In this document: positions 11,335-20,859 of the stretch, in pieces
Position numbering within the stretch: position 1 is the stretch's first letter
How the letters are laid out: every line of letters starts with the position of its first letter
Origin: Xanthomonas bonasiae
Lineage (GTDB): Bacteria > Pseudomonadota > Gammaproteobacteria > Xanthomonadales > Xanthomonadaceae
Assembly (NCBI RefSeq): GCF_017163705.1
Contig: NZ_JAFIWB010000022.1
Span: forward strand, 34,528 to 98,527
Length of the DNA: 64,000 bases
Direction of reading: 5' to 3'
Translations under genes and position numbers: made by a program
The notes under the pieces: generated by a model
The model's input: the letters and a program-made list of their open reading frames with translations, nothing else
What the model was told of the DNA's origin: nothing
The model's database searches: none

Positions 11335-13458
11335 TTGATCGTTTCGCTTTCCCCCTCGTTGCTGGCCATGGCCGTCGGCGCCGCCCTGCTCGCCCCGCCC
11401 CTGGCCAGCGCCCAGCAGGCGCAGGACCCGCAGGACGCGGCGGCACGGATCCGCCAGCTGGATACCGTGCAGGTGCAGGGCAGCCTGCTCGGCCGCTCCA
11501 CCGTGCAGGACGTGCAGCATTACGCCGGCAGCCGCCAGGTGATCGACAACGCGCAGCTGCGCAACGGCGCCAACCGTTCGCTGGACGACGCGCTGCAGCG
11601 CGTGCCGGGGATCAAGGTGTTCGACGAGACCGGCACCGGCGCGCTGCCGCAGATCATGCTGCGCGGCCTGTACGAGAGCCGCAGCGGCCGCGTGCAGGTG
11701 CTCGAGGACGGCATTCCGCTGGCACTGGCGCCGTACGGGCAGACCAGCCTGTCGCTGTTTCCGGTCGGCCTCAACCAGGTCGACCGCATCGACATCGTGC
11801 GCGGCGGCGCGGCGGTGCAGTACGGCCCCAACAACGTCGGCGGCGTGATCAACCTGATCAGTCCGGACATCCCCACGACCTGGACCACCACGCTCGGGCA
11901 GAAGGTGACCGCCGGCGGCGCCGGGCACTATCTGAGCGACACCGCGATCAGCACCGGCGGCTACGCCAGCGATACGTTCGGCCTGCAGCTGGACGCGAAC
12001 TGGACCAAGGGCGAGTACTGGCGCGAGCACAGCGACACCGACATCAAGAACCTGCGCCTGCGCGCCGAATGGTGGCTGGCCCCGGACAAACTGCTCAAGG
12101 CCAGCGTGCAGCGCTACGTGGCCGACATGGACATGGCCGGCGCCTTGTCCACCGCCGATTATCTGCGCGATACGCGCCAGTCGACACGGCCGCTGGACGC
12201 ATTCACCGGCCGCACCACGCGCGCCTCGCTGGTCTACCAGCAGGACTTCGGCGACTTGGGTCCGTTCCACGACCTGCGCCTGGACTGGAGCAACTTCAGC
12301 GCGCGCAGCAGCCGCAACTTCGTCGTCGGCATGCGCTCGGCGTCCAGCGAGACCTGGCGTGCGGATCTGCCGCCGCAATTGCGGCAGAGCGCGCCGCGCG
12401 ATTTCAAGGTCTACGGCAGCGAGCCGCGGCTGAGCTGGAAGATGGACTCCGGTGCGGTGAGCCAGCAGTGGACCGTGGGCGCGCGCGCGATCAGCGAGGA
12501 CATCGACTTCCTGGTCGGCAATACGCGGCTGAGCGACGGGCTGTACACCCTGGTGCGCGACTGGCGCTTCAAGGACCGCGGCGCCGCCGCCTACGTCAGC
12601 GATGCGATCGGGCTGGCCGACGACCGCGTCACCATCACCCCGGGGCTGCGCTACGAGCGGGTGGATTCGCGCTACTACAACCTCGCCAGCGGCGCCAGCA
12701 CGCGCAACAAGACCAGCGACGTGCTGCCCGGCCTGACCCTGGGTTTCCAGGCCACGCCGCAGTGGTACCTGTACGCCGACGGGCAACGTTCGCTGCGCGC
12801 GCCGCAGGTCACCCAGATCATCTACGGCGACAATCTCGACGCCGAACTGGCCTGGAACTACGAGGCCGGCGCGCGTTACCAGCCCAACGACCGTACCCGC
12901 GTGCAGTTCGGCGGCTATCTGATCGATTTCGATCAGCAGATCCAGCTCGACAACACCACCCGCACCTATCGCAACCTGGGCAAGACCCGCCACCAGGGCG
13001 GTGAGGTGGAACTGCAATGGAGTCCGGCGCAGCTGCGCGCGTTGACCCTCAACGCCGGCTACGCCTACCTGGACGCACGCCAGGAATCGGGTGCCTACGA
13101 CGGCAAGCTGGTGCCCTACACCTCGCGCAACCAGCTCAGCCTCGGCGCGTCCTACCAGCCCGGTCACACCACCGTCGCAGTGTCCGGCTATTACTTCAGC
13201 CGCGCCTTCAGCGATGCCGCCAACAGCGTGCAGGAAAACGCGATCGGTTCGGTCGGCGAATTGCCGGCGTACTGGGTGTGGAACGCGCAGCTGAGCCAGG
13301 TACTCAGCGAGCGCGACAGCGGCAAGCTCAGCGCCTCGTTGGCAGTGAACAACCTGTTCGACCGCACGTACTGGTACCGCGGCATCGACACCAGTCCGTG
13401 GGGCCGGCAACCGGCGCCGGGCCGCAGCGTCACCCTCGGCCTGGAATACCGCTTCTGA
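11335..13458 (+). CDS. xsuA: TonB-dependent siderophore receptor (xanthoferrin/vibrioferrin type)
   Basis: This encodes 707 residues from a TTG start supported by GGAG at 11323-11326; no better ATG precedes the signal peptide (about 1-26, ending ASA). The plug follows LDTVQVQG, with RGGAAVQYGPNNVGGVINL, and the barrel ends LGLEYRF. It is a different TBDR subfamily from those at 1-5777: the FecA/ferric-carboxylate type, with sequence such as QVLEDGIPLALAPYGQTSLSLFP. It has no N-terminal signalling extension. Position in a Fur-preceded NIS siderophore locus makes it the likely ferric-xanthoferrin importer. The symbol follows the Xanthomonas campestris cluster and rests on gene order. Confidence 0.88.
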   Translation: MIVSLSPSLLAMAVGAALLAPPLASAQQAQDPQDAAARIRQLDTVQVQGSLLGRSTVQDVQHYAGSRQVIDNAQLRNGANRSLDDALQRVPGIKVFDETGTGALPQIMLRGLYESRSGRVQVLEDGIPLALAPYGQTSLSLFPVGLNQVDRIDIVRGGAAVQYGPNNVGGVINLISPDIPTTWTTTLGQKVTAGGAGHYLSDTAISTGGYASDTFGLQLDANWTKGEYWREHSDTDIKNLRLRAEWWLAPDKLLKASVQRYVADMDMAGALSTADYLRDTRQSTRPLDAFTGRTTRASLVYQQDFGDLGPFHDLRLDWSNFSARSSRNFVVGMRSASSETWRADLPPQLRQSAPRDFKVYGSEPRLSWKMDSGAVSQQWTVGARAISEDIDFLVGNTRLSDGLYTLVRDWRFKDRGAAAYVSDAIGLADDRVTITPGLRYERVDSRYYNLASGASTRNKTSDVLPGLTLGFQATPQWYLYADGQRSLRAPQVTQIIYGDNLDAELAWNYEAGARYQPNDRTRVQFGGYLIDFDQQIQLDNTTRTYRNLGKTRHQGGEVELQWSPAQLRALTLNAGYAYLDARQESGAYDGKLVPYTSRNQLSLGASYQPGHTTVAVSGYYFSRAFSDAANSVQENAIGSVGELPAYWVWNAQLSQVLSERDSGKLSASLAVNNLFDRTYWYRGIDTSPWGRQPAPGRSVTLGLEYRF

Positions 13459-13500
13459 TCGACGCTGCCGTCGAACGACGACGGTAGCCTTTGCAGTACC

Positions 13501-13612
13501 GCGCGCCACCCGGCGCGCCGCCGCTCGCGGGAGACGCGAGCCTTTACGGCGAACGCGGCCGCGTTCGCAACGCCCCCAGCGCGCGCCCGATGCGTGCGCC
13601 AGGCAGTTTTTT
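13501..13612 (+). repeat. Cluster of consecutive hairpins between siderophore receptor and biosynthesis genes
   Basis: Four stem-loops occur in about 100 bases. The first is 13501-13518 (GCGCGCC/GGCGCGC, 4-nt loop). The second is 13523-13541 (GCTCGCG/CGCGAGC, 5-nt loop). The third, 13549-13568, is a perfect 20-bp palindrome. The fourth is 13581-13599 (6 bp with one G-U, 7-nt loop), followed by six T at 13607-13612. The first three are perfect. The block sits 42 bases after xsuA and about 100 before the ATP-grasp gene, where it could stop part of the transcription or protect the upstream mRNA. Confidence 0.55.
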
Positions 13613-13715
13613 CCCCAAGCGCCGCAGCCGCGGCCTCCTGCTCCCCGTGTCCGCAGATCGCGGCCGCGCGCGATGGCGCGCGCGTCCGCCCCTGTCTTCC
13701 GAACGAGAACCGATC

Positions 13716-14942
13716 ATGACCCCGCATGACGCTCCCCTGCTGATCCTGAGCCACGTCTGCCATCCGGCAGTGACCGATGGTTTCATTCCCGCGGCACAAC
13801 GCCTGGGCGTTCCGGTGCTGCTGCTGACCGACCGCCGCCACGACCACCTGGCGCACTTCCGCCGGCATCCGCCCACGGTGCCGTTGCAGATCCTGGAGTG
13901 CGACGTGTTCAATCCGCTCGGCGTTCTCGACCTGCTCAGCACCCTGCAATTGCAGCCGCGCGCGGTGTTCAGCAACAGCGATCATCTGCAGACCAGCGCC
14001 GCGCTGGTCGCCGCCGCGCTGGCACTGCCGGGCAAGGACTGGCAGATCTGCTATGCGGCCAAGAACAAGGCCGCGATGCGCCAGCGGCTGCGCGCGCGCG
14101 GCCTGCCGGTGCCGTGGTTCTGCAGCCTGGCGCCAGGCGCGCCGCTGCCGGCGCAGGCGCCATGGCCGCTGATCGCCAAGCCGCGCGAAGGCGTGGCCAG
14201 CCTGGACGTGCGCCATTGCGCCGACGCCGCCGCGCTGCAGGCCTATCTGGACGACTTCTGGCAGCGCTATCCGCAGCGCAGCGTGTTGCTGGAGAGCGTG
14301 CTGCAAGGGCCGTTGTTCACCGTGGAAACGCTCGGCGACGGACAGCGCCTGCAGGTGCTGGGCGGCTTCGAGGTGCGCCTGTCGGCACCGCCGCACTTCG
14401 TCGAATGCGAGGCCCGCTGGCGCGGCGATGCCGACACGCCGGCGCTGCGCCAGGCAGTGGCGCAGCTGCAGGCGTTCGGCATCGGCTTCGGCGCCTGCCA
14501 CAGCGAATTCATCCTGACCGCCGACGGGCCGGTACTGGTCGAGATCAACTACCGCAGCATCGGCGACGGCCGCGAATTCCTGCTCGACCGCATGTTCGGC
14601 GGACGCTGGTTCGACAGCGTGCTCGGCCTGCACCTGGGACAGCCGCTGCCGATCCTGCGCGCGCGGCGCGAACACGCGCTGGTGCGCTACTACGTCGCCG
14701 ACGCCGAAGGCACCCTGGCCATGGCCAGCGACGACCAGGCCTGCAACGACACGCGCTGGGAAGCGCGCTACCGGCGCCTGCGGCAACCCGGCGACAGCAT
14801 CCGCCTGAGCCACTCCAACAAGGACTACCTGGGCGCGCTGGACGTGCTCGCCGACGCCGCGGCCGACCTGCCGCTCGCGCTGGCCGCGGCCGAGGCGCCG
14901 CTGCAGTGGCGGATCGAGGCCGGCACGGGAGCGCAGCCATGA
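13716..14942 (+). CDS. xssA: ATP-grasp siderophore biosynthesis enzyme (PvsA-like)
   Basis: This encodes 408 residues of an ATP-grasp carboxylate-amine ligase. In vibrioferrin synthesis the corresponding PvsA activates a carboxylate for amide formation. Visible family features are an N-terminal preATP-grasp domain, PLIAKPREGVASLD (ATP-binding lysine strand), VLLESVLQGPLFTVETL, and the metal-binding VLVEINYRSIGDG near residue 275. The ATG at 13716 gives the PvsA-like length; the frame is open upstream but covers only the hairpin region. Its stop overlaps the next gene's ATG (ATGA), the first of four tight overlaps. The symbol is by analogy with pvsABCDE order. Confidence 0.85.
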   Translation: MTPHDAPLLILSHVCHPAVTDGFIPAAQRLGVPVLLLTDRRHDHLAHFRRHPPTVPLQILECDVFNPLGVLDLLSTLQLQPRAVFSNSDHLQTSAALVAAALALPGKDWQICYAAKNKAAMRQRLRARGLPVPWFCSLAPGAPLPAQAPWPLIAKPREGVASLDVRHCADAAALQAYLDDFWQRYPQRSVLLESVLQGPLFTVETLGDGQRLQVLGGFEVRLSAPPHFVECEARWRGDADTPALRQAVAQLQAFGIGFGACHSEFILTADGPVLVEINYRSIGDGREFLLDRMFGGRWFDSVLGLHLGQPLPILRARREHALVRYYVADAEGTLAMASDDQACNDTRWEARYRRLRQPGDSIRLSHSNKDYLGALDVLADAAADLPLALAAAEAPLQWRIEAGTGAQP

Positions 14943-16756
14943 ACCTGGACGACCGCCGCTACATCGACCTGCGCATCATCGACGCCTGCCTGCGCGAAGA
15001 CCTGCGCGGCATCGTCAGCCGCGGCGCCGCCGCCACGCCATCGCCGGCCCTGCTCGCGGCCTGGCCGGCACCACTGCCGAACGCGCTGTGGTGGCGTATC
15101 GCGCACCTGCCCGACGGCGAACTGTGGCTGCCGCTGCAACGCCGCGGCTATCTGCAGGACCTCAGCGCCTGCAGCGACGGCTGGCTGCTGCGCGACGGCG
15201 ACCGCGTCGCCTTCGAATCCGGCGCCGCCACCTGGCTGGCACGGATCAGCGCCGGGCTGGATGCGGACACCCGGCGCCTGCACCGCGCCTATGCCGACGA
15301 AGCGGAGTGCGCGGTACGCCAGCGCGCGCTGGCGCGGCAGGCCTACGCGCAACAGCGCCCGTCGCTGGCCGCCGCCCTGGACGCAGCCGACGCGCACGAA
15401 CGCGCCTACCGCTGCGAACAACTGGCTAGCCATCGCGACCATCCGTTCTATCCGACTGCGCGCGCCAAGGTCGGACTGGACGACGCGCAGCTGCCGCACT
15501 ATGCGCCGGAGTTCGCGCCGTGCTTCGCGCTGCGCTGGCTGGCGCTGCCGGCGGCCGCGGTGGCGCAGACCACGCCGCCGCCGGCGTTCTGGCCGCGTCC
15601 GAGCACGCTCGGCCTGGCGCCGGCGCTGGACGCCAGCCACATCGCCTGGCCGCTGCACCCGCTGACCTTCGCGCGCCTGGGCGAAGCGGACTTCGCGCTG
15701 CCAGACGGCGCCATCGCCGCGCCGCAGCCATGGCTACAGGTGCGCCCGTCGCTGTCGGTACGCACCGTCGTCCCGCTGGACCACCCCGACCACCACCTCA
15801 AGCTGCCGTTGCCGATGCGCAGCCTGGGCGCGCTCAACCTGCGCCTGATCAAGCCGTCCACGCTGCACGACGGACACTGGTTCGAACGCGTGCTGCGCGC
15901 CATCGCCGCGGACGATCCGGCCTTGGGCTCGCGCTACCTGCACGTGGACGAATCCCACGCCGGCCAGGTCGGCGAGGCGCGCCACCTGGCCTATCTACTG
16001 CGCCGCTATCCGCCGTTGCCGGAGGCGACGCTGGTGCCGGTGGCCGGCCTGTGCGCCGCGATGGCGGACGGCCGCCCGCTGGCGCTGCACCTGGCCGAGC
16101 GCTTCCACGGCGGCGACCTGCACGCATGGTGGGACGCCTACCTCGGGTTGATGTGCCAGGTGCACCTGCGGCTGTGGCTGCGCTACGGCATCGCGCTGGA
16201 GGCCAACCAGCAGAACAGCGTGCTGATCTACGCCCCCGGCCGCGCACCGCGCCTGCTGCTGAAGGACAACGACGCGGCGCGGGTGAAACTGTCGCGGCTG
16301 TATGCGCAGCGGCCGCAACTGGCGCAGTGGGGACCGCCGCGCGACGTGCGCATCGCGGTGGAAGACGAGGCCGCGCTGGCGCGCATGTTCTGCACCATCA
16401 TCCTGCAACTGGACCTGCAGGCGGTGCTGGAAGGCCTGGCCGAAGCACAGCCCGCGTTGCGCGCGCCGCTGTACGCGCAACTGCGCGCGCGCCTGCACGG
16501 TACGCTGCAGGAGCTGCATGGCGAAGGCATCGATACCGCGCCGGCGCAGGCGCTGCTGGCGGCGCCGCGGCTGCCGGTGAAGTACCTGCTCAGCGCCGGC
16601 AGCCTGCTCGGCAAGCAGATCACCGGCGCCGCCGACATCAACAAGTTCTACGGCGACAGCGCGCCCAATCTGCTGCGCGAGGAGATCGAGGCCGCGGCAG
16701 CGCCTGCTGTCGCGGTGCCGGCGCAGGCGGCATCCGCGCACGGAGTGGCGCGATGA
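14939..16756 (+). CDS. xssB: NIS siderophore synthetase (IucA/IucC family, PvsB-like)
   Basis: This encodes 605 residues of an NRPS-independent siderophore (NIS) synthetase, which adenylates a carboxylate such as citrate and couples it to an amine or alcohol. Seen are the ATP-pocket WPLHPLTFARLG region near residue 237, VRTVVPLDHPDHHLKLPL, IALEANQQNSVLIY (a variant of the E-AHxQN motif) and LLLKDND, followed by the FhuF-like C-terminal part. The HPxHPxxKxRxG motif is looser here than in the second synthetase downstream. Start and stop are both ATGA overlaps with neighbours, so translation is probably coupled. The exact substrate is inferred from the vibrioferrin paradigm. Confidence 0.9.
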   Translation: MNLDDRRYIDLRIIDACLREDLRGIVSRGAAATPSPALLAAWPAPLPNALWWRIAHLPDGELWLPLQRRGYLQDLSACSDGWLLRDGDRVAFESGAATWLARISAGLDADTRRLHRAYADEAECAVRQRALARQAYAQQRPSLAAALDAADAHERAYRCEQLASHRDHPFYPTARAKVGLDDAQLPHYAPEFAPCFALRWLALPAAAVAQTTPPPAFWPRPSTLGLAPALDASHIAWPLHPLTFARLGEADFALPDGAIAAPQPWLQVRPSLSVRTVVPLDHPDHHLKLPLPMRSLGALNLRLIKPSTLHDGHWFERVLRAIAADDPALGSRYLHVDESHAGQVGEARHLAYLLRRYPPLPEATLVPVAGLCAAMADGRPLALHLAERFHGGDLHAWWDAYLGLMCQVHLRLWLRYGIALEANQQNSVLIYAPGRAPRLLLKDNDAARVKLSRLYAQRPQLAQWGPPRDVRIAVEDEAALARMFCTIILQLDLQAVLEGLAEAQPALRAPLYAQLRARLHGTLQELHGEGIDTAPAQALLAAPRLPVKYLLSAGSLLGKQITGAADINKFYGDSAPNLLREEIEAAAAPAVAVPAQAASAHGVAR

Positions 16757-17925
16757 AGCGCGTGCTCGGCCCGGTACTGGCCGCGCACTACCTGGCCGCG
16801 TTCACCGCGCTGGGCATGCCGCTGTTCCTGCCGCAGGTACTGCAACAGCTGGCGCCGGGCGCGGCGATCGGCTGGAGCGGCGTGCTGTACGTGCTGCCGA
16901 CGCTGTGCACCGCGCTCACCGCCGGCGCCTGGGGCCGGCTGGCCGACCGCTACGGACGCAAGCGCTCGCTGCTGCGCGCGCAGCTGGGCCTGGCGCTGGG
17001 GTTCGCGATGGCCGGCTTCGCCCCCGACCTGGGCTGGCTGGTGGCCGGGCTGGTGGTGCAAGGCGCCTGCGGCGGTTCGCTGGCCGCGACCAACGCCTAT
17101 CTGACCACGCAGGCACGGACCGGGCCGCTGGCGCGCGCGCTGGACTGGACCCAGTTCTCGGCGCGGCTGGCGATGGTCACCGCGCCGGCGCTGCTCGGTC
17201 TGGCCAGCGCGCTGGGCCCGGCGCAATCGCTGTACCGCTATCTGGCGCTGCTGCCGCTGCTCGCCTTCGCGCTGAGTTGGCGACTGCCTGCCGACCCGCC
17301 GCGGCCACGCCACGCCGCCGCTGCGGCGAATGCCGCCGCGCACGACGACGCCGGCCGGCGCCGGCAGCGCTGGGCACTGTGGAGCACGCAGTTCCTGTTC
17401 TGCTTCGCGATGGTGGTGACCTTCCCATACTTCCTGCCCTACGCGCAGGCGCAGGGCATCGGCAACGCCGCGGCCGCGGGCCTGCTGTACAGCCTGCCGC
17501 ACCTGGTCTACCTGGTGCTGCTGCCGTGCTGGCGCGGCAGCGAGCACCGCGCCTCGCCGCTGCCGGCCGGGCTGGCGCTGTTCGCGCTGGCCTGCCTGCT
17601 GCAGGCGGTGCTGCAGGCGCCAGCGTGGCTGATCGCCGCGCGCCTGCTGTTCGGCGTGGGCATGTGGATGGCGCTGCGCGGACTCAACCGCAGCCTGGCC
17701 GGCATCGCCAGCGCGCACGCCGCCGGGCAGTTGTTCGGCCGCTTCGATGCATTCGGCAAGTACGCCGGCGTGGCCGGCGGCGCGCTCGCCGGCGCCCTGG
17801 TGCAAGGCCACGGCCTGGCCGTGCCGTTCCTCGCCGCGGCCGCCGCGGCCCTGCTGGCGCTGGCGCCGGCCCTCTCGCTCACTTCCGTACGGAGAACCGC
17901 GCATGTCCCCGCTCGCGACGCATGA
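16753..17925 (+). CDS. xssC: MFS siderophore exporter (PvsC-like)
   Basis: This encodes 390 residues with about 12 transmembrane helices and the MFS motif A between helices 2 and 3 (GRLADRYGRKRSL, near residues 60-72). Lying between two NIS synthetases in the same order as pvsC, it is the likely inner-membrane exporter of the finished siderophore. The ATG overlaps the upstream stop (ATGA), and its 3' end overlaps the next gene by 23 bases. Part of the C-terminus is alanine/leucine-rich, which is normal for this GC content. Confidence 0.88.
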   Translation: MKRVLGPVLAAHYLAAFTALGMPLFLPQVLQQLAPGAAIGWSGVLYVLPTLCTALTAGAWGRLADRYGRKRSLLRAQLGLALGFAMAGFAPDLGWLVAGLVVQGACGGSLAATNAYLTTQARTGPLARALDWTQFSARLAMVTAPALLGLASALGPAQSLYRYLALLPLLAFALSWRLPADPPRPRHAAAAANAAAHDDAGRRRQRWALWSTQFLFCFAMVVTFPYFLPYAQAQGIGNAAAAGLLYSLPHLVYLVLLPCWRGSEHRASPLPAGLALFALACLLQAVLQAPAWLIAARLLFGVGMWMALRGLNRSLAGIASAHAAGQLFGRFDAFGKYAGVAGGALAGALVQGHGLAVPFLAAAAAALLALAPALSLTSVRRTAHVPARDA

Positions 17926-19666
17926 CCCGCTGCACGACCCGTGGTACGACAGCCTGGCGCAAGCGCAGGCGATCACCTGCTGGCTCAACTGCTACCTGCG
18001 CGAAGTGGCGATCGGCCGCGGCCAGGCCGACTTCGACTACCGCGGCCTGGACCGTCCCGGCATCGCCAGCGCCGGCGAGCGCTGGCTGCGCCTGCAGCTG
18101 CCTTCCGGCGCCGCGTTGTGCCTCCGCCTGGCCCAGGCCGACACGCTCGGCCGCTGCCGTTTCGACTCGGCGCCGTACCTGAAGGCCAACGGACAGCCGT
18201 GGCATTGCCTGGACGCGACGGCGCTGGTGCGCCTGTTGCTGCAGGAACTGGCCGACGGCGAGGCGTTCAACGCCGAATTGCTCGCGCAGAGCGACAACAG
18301 CATCGCGGTGACCGCGCAGCTGCTGCGCTGCGCCGACGCCGCCGCGCCCAGCGGCGAGGCGATGATCGATGCCGAGCAATCGATGCTGTGGGGACACGCG
18401 CTGCATCCGACACCGAAGAGCCGCGAAGGCGTGCCGCTGGCGCAGGTGCTGGCCTGCGCGCCGGAGGCGCGCAGCCGCTTCCCGCTGTTCTGGTTCCGCA
18501 TCGACCCGCGCCTGTACCGCGCTCAGGGCCAGGACGTGCGCGCCACGCTGGCGCAGGCCGGCGGCGCAGCGAATCTGTATCCGTGCCATCCATGGGAAGC
18601 CGAGCGCGTGCTCGCGCACCCGCTGCTGCGCCAGGCGCAGGCGCGCGGCTGGATCGAACCGCTGGGCGAACGCGGCCTCGCGCTGCGCCCGATCTCGTCG
18701 GTGCGCACGCTCTACCACACCGACCTGGACTACTTCCTCAAGCTGTCGGTGCATGTGCGCCTGACCAACTGCGTGCGCAAGAACGCCTGGTACGAACTGG
18801 AAAGCGCGGTCGCATTGACCCGCCTGCTGGCGCCGGCCTGGCGCGAACTGGCGCAGCGCGTGCCGGGCTTCCAGGTGCTGCTGGAACCGGCCGCCACCGA
18901 CCTGGATTTCTCGGCGCTGGGCGGCGATGCGCAGGCCTGCCGCGCGCTCGGCGAAAGCTTCGGCATGCTCTACCGGCAGGCCATCCCCGCGCCGCAACGG
19001 CTGCGCTTCCAACCGCAGGTCGCCGGCGCGCTGTTCACCCGCGACGCGCGCGGCGATGCCGCCTGCGCCGCGCCGCTGCAGGCGCTGGCACGGCGCCACG
19101 GCAGCCTGGATGCGGCCACCACGGCCTGGTTCCGGGCCTATGCGCGACTGCTGCTGGACGGGGTCTGGAGCGCCTGGTTCGACTACGGCATCGTGCTCGA
19201 GCCGCACCTGCAGAACACCGTGATCGGCTGCGCGGACGGCCTGCCGGCGCGGGTCTGGATCCGCGATCTGGAAGGCACCAAGCTGCTGCCGGCGCGCTGG
19301 CCGGCCGCGCGCCTGCACGGCATGTCCGAAACCGCGCGGCAGTCGCTGTACTACAGCGCCGAACAGGGCTGGAACCGGATCGCCTACTGCGCGCTGGTCA
19401 ACAATCTGGCCGAGGCGATCTTCCATCTGGCCGACGGCCACGACCACCGCGAGCGGCGGCTGTGGCGGATCGTCGGCGAGATCGCGCAAGCCTGGCAGCA
19501 GCGCCACGGCCCGCAACCGGCGCTGCAGGCCCTGCTCGACGGCGCGCCGCTGCCGGCCAAGAACAATCTGCGCCTGCGCCTGCTGCAACGCGCCGACCGC
19601 CATGCCGACTACACCCTGCTGCCCAATCCGATCGTCATGCCGGCGCAACGGCAGGCCGCGGCATGA
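17903..19666 (+). CDS. xssD: NIS siderophore synthetase (IucA/IucC family, PvsD-like)
   Basis: This encodes 587 residues. It carries the canonical NIS signature GHALHPTPKSREG near residue 163, then SSVRTLYHTDLDYFLKLS, LEPHLQNTVIG and IRDLEGTKLL, which line the ATP and carboxylate sites in this superfamily. The ATG at 17903 is preceded by ACGGAG and lies inside the end of the exporter gene. The match to the signature is better than in the other synthetase, so the two probably catalyse different condensations, as PvsB and PvsD do. Its stop overlaps the next start (ATGA). Confidence 0.92.
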   Translation: MSPLATHDPLHDPWYDSLAQAQAITCWLNCYLREVAIGRGQADFDYRGLDRPGIASAGERWLRLQLPSGAALCLRLAQADTLGRCRFDSAPYLKANGQPWHCLDATALVRLLLQELADGEAFNAELLAQSDNSIAVTAQLLRCADAAAPSGEAMIDAEQSMLWGHALHPTPKSREGVPLAQVLACAPEARSRFPLFWFRIDPRLYRAQGQDVRATLAQAGGAANLYPCHPWEAERVLAHPLLRQAQARGWIEPLGERGLALRPISSVRTLYHTDLDYFLKLSVHVRLTNCVRKNAWYELESAVALTRLLAPAWRELAQRVPGFQVLLEPAATDLDFSALGGDAQACRALGESFGMLYRQAIPAPQRLRFQPQVAGALFTRDARGDAACAAPLQALARRHGSLDAATTAWFRAYARLLLDGVWSAWFDYGIVLEPHLQNTVIGCADGLPARVWIRDLEGTKLLPARWPAARLHGMSETARQSLYYSAEQGWNRIAYCALVNNLAEAIFHLADGHDHRERRLWRIVGEIAQAWQQRHGPQPALQALLDGAPLPAKNNLRLRLLQRADRHADYTLLPNPIVMPAQRQAAA

Positions 19667-20859
19667 GCCTGCGCATCGATCCGGCGCCGCTGGCGGCCGC
19701 GCTGGCGCAGTTGCGCGAGCGCGGCGACGGACCAGTGTGCGCCTACGTCTATGACCTGGCGGCGCTGCGCCACCATGCCGAAGCGATGCGCACGCAGCTA
19801 CCCGCCGAGTGCGAGCTGTACTACGCGGCCAAGGCCAATGCCGAACCGCCGCTGCTGCGCACGCTGGCGGCGTGGGTGGACGGTTTCGAGGCGGCTTCCG
19901 GAGGCGAGCTGCAATGGCTGGGCGACCACCAGCCGGGGCGGCCGTTGCTGTTCGGCGGTCCCGGCAAGCTCGACGCCGAACTGCGCCTGGCCACGTCGCT
20001 CCCGCAGTGCACGCTGCACGTGGAGAGCCTGGGCGAACTGCAGCGGCTGGCGCGCATCGCCGCGCACGCCGGGCGCCGCGTGCCGCTGTTCCTGCGCATG
20101 AACATCGCCGTGCCCGGCATGCAGGACACGCGCCTGGTGATGGGTGGGCGGCCCTCGCCGTTCGGGCTGGACGCGCTCGACCTGGAGGCGGCCATGCGGC
20201 TGCTGCGCGACGCGCCGGCGCTGCAGCTGGCCGGCTTCCACTTCCACCTGATGTCGCACCAGTGCGACGCGCAGGCGCAGCTGCGCCTGGTCGCCGGCTA
20301 TCTGCAGACCGTGCAGGGCTGGCGCCAGGCCTACGCGCTGGGTCCGCTGACGGTCAACGCCGGCGGCGGCTTCGGCGTGAACTACGCCGATGCGACGGCC
20401 TCGTTCGACTGGTCCGGGTTCTGCGCCGGCCTGCCGGCGCTGCTGCGCACGCACGGCGACGGCCTGCGCCTGCGCCTGGAGCCGGGCCGCTACGTCAGCG
20501 CGAGCTGCGGCTGGTACCTGATGGAGGTGCTCGACATCAAGCGCAGCCATGGCGAGTATTTCGCCATCGGCCGCGGCGGCACCCATCACTTCCGCACCCC
20601 GGCCGCGCAAGCCCACGACCATCCGTTCCTGGTGCTGCGCGGCACGCAGCCACCGTTGCTGCGCGACACGCGGGTGACCCTGGTCGGCCAGCTGTGCACG
20701 CCCAAGGACGTGCTGGCGCGCGCGCAACCGGTCGCGGCGCTGGCGCCGGGCGACTGCCTGGCGTTCCCGCTCGCCGGCGCCTATGCCTGGAACATCTCGC
20801 ACCAGCGGTTTTTGATGCACCCGCCGCCGCAGATGCTGTTCGTGGACGAGACGGGCTAG
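19663..20859 (+). CDS. xssE: PLP-dependent decarboxylase (PvsE-like, Orn/DAP/Arg decarboxylase 2 family)
   Basis: This encodes 398 residues of the fold-type III (alanine-racemase-like barrel) decarboxylase family. K57 in YYAAKANAEP is the expected Schiff-base lysine. GGFEA-type substrate loops (VDGFEAASGGELQ), the HFHLMSH strand, GGGFGVNY (phosphate-binding) and EPGRYVSASCGWY follow. In vibrioferrin synthesis PvsE supplies the amine component by amino-acid decarboxylation, and the same is inferred here. The TAG stop shares bases with the convergent AraC gene's stop (CTAG, 20856-20859), so there is no room for a terminator between them. Confidence 0.88.
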   Translation: MSLRIDPAPLAAALAQLRERGDGPVCAYVYDLAALRHHAEAMRTQLPAECELYYAAKANAEPPLLRTLAAWVDGFEAASGGELQWLGDHQPGRPLLFGGPGKLDAELRLATSLPQCTLHVESLGELQRLARIAAHAGRRVPLFLRMNIAVPGMQDTRLVMGGRPSPFGLDALDLEAAMRLLRDAPALQLAGFHFHLMSHQCDAQAQLRLVAGYLQTVQGWRQAYALGPLTVNAGGGFGVNYADATASFDWSGFCAGLPALLRTHGDGLRLRLEPGRYVSASCGWYLMEVLDIKRSHGEYFAIGRGGTHHFRTPAAQAHDHPFLVLRGTQPPLLRDTRVTLVGQLCTPKDVLARAQPVAALAPGDCLAFPLAGAYAWNISHQRFLMHPPPQMLFVDETG

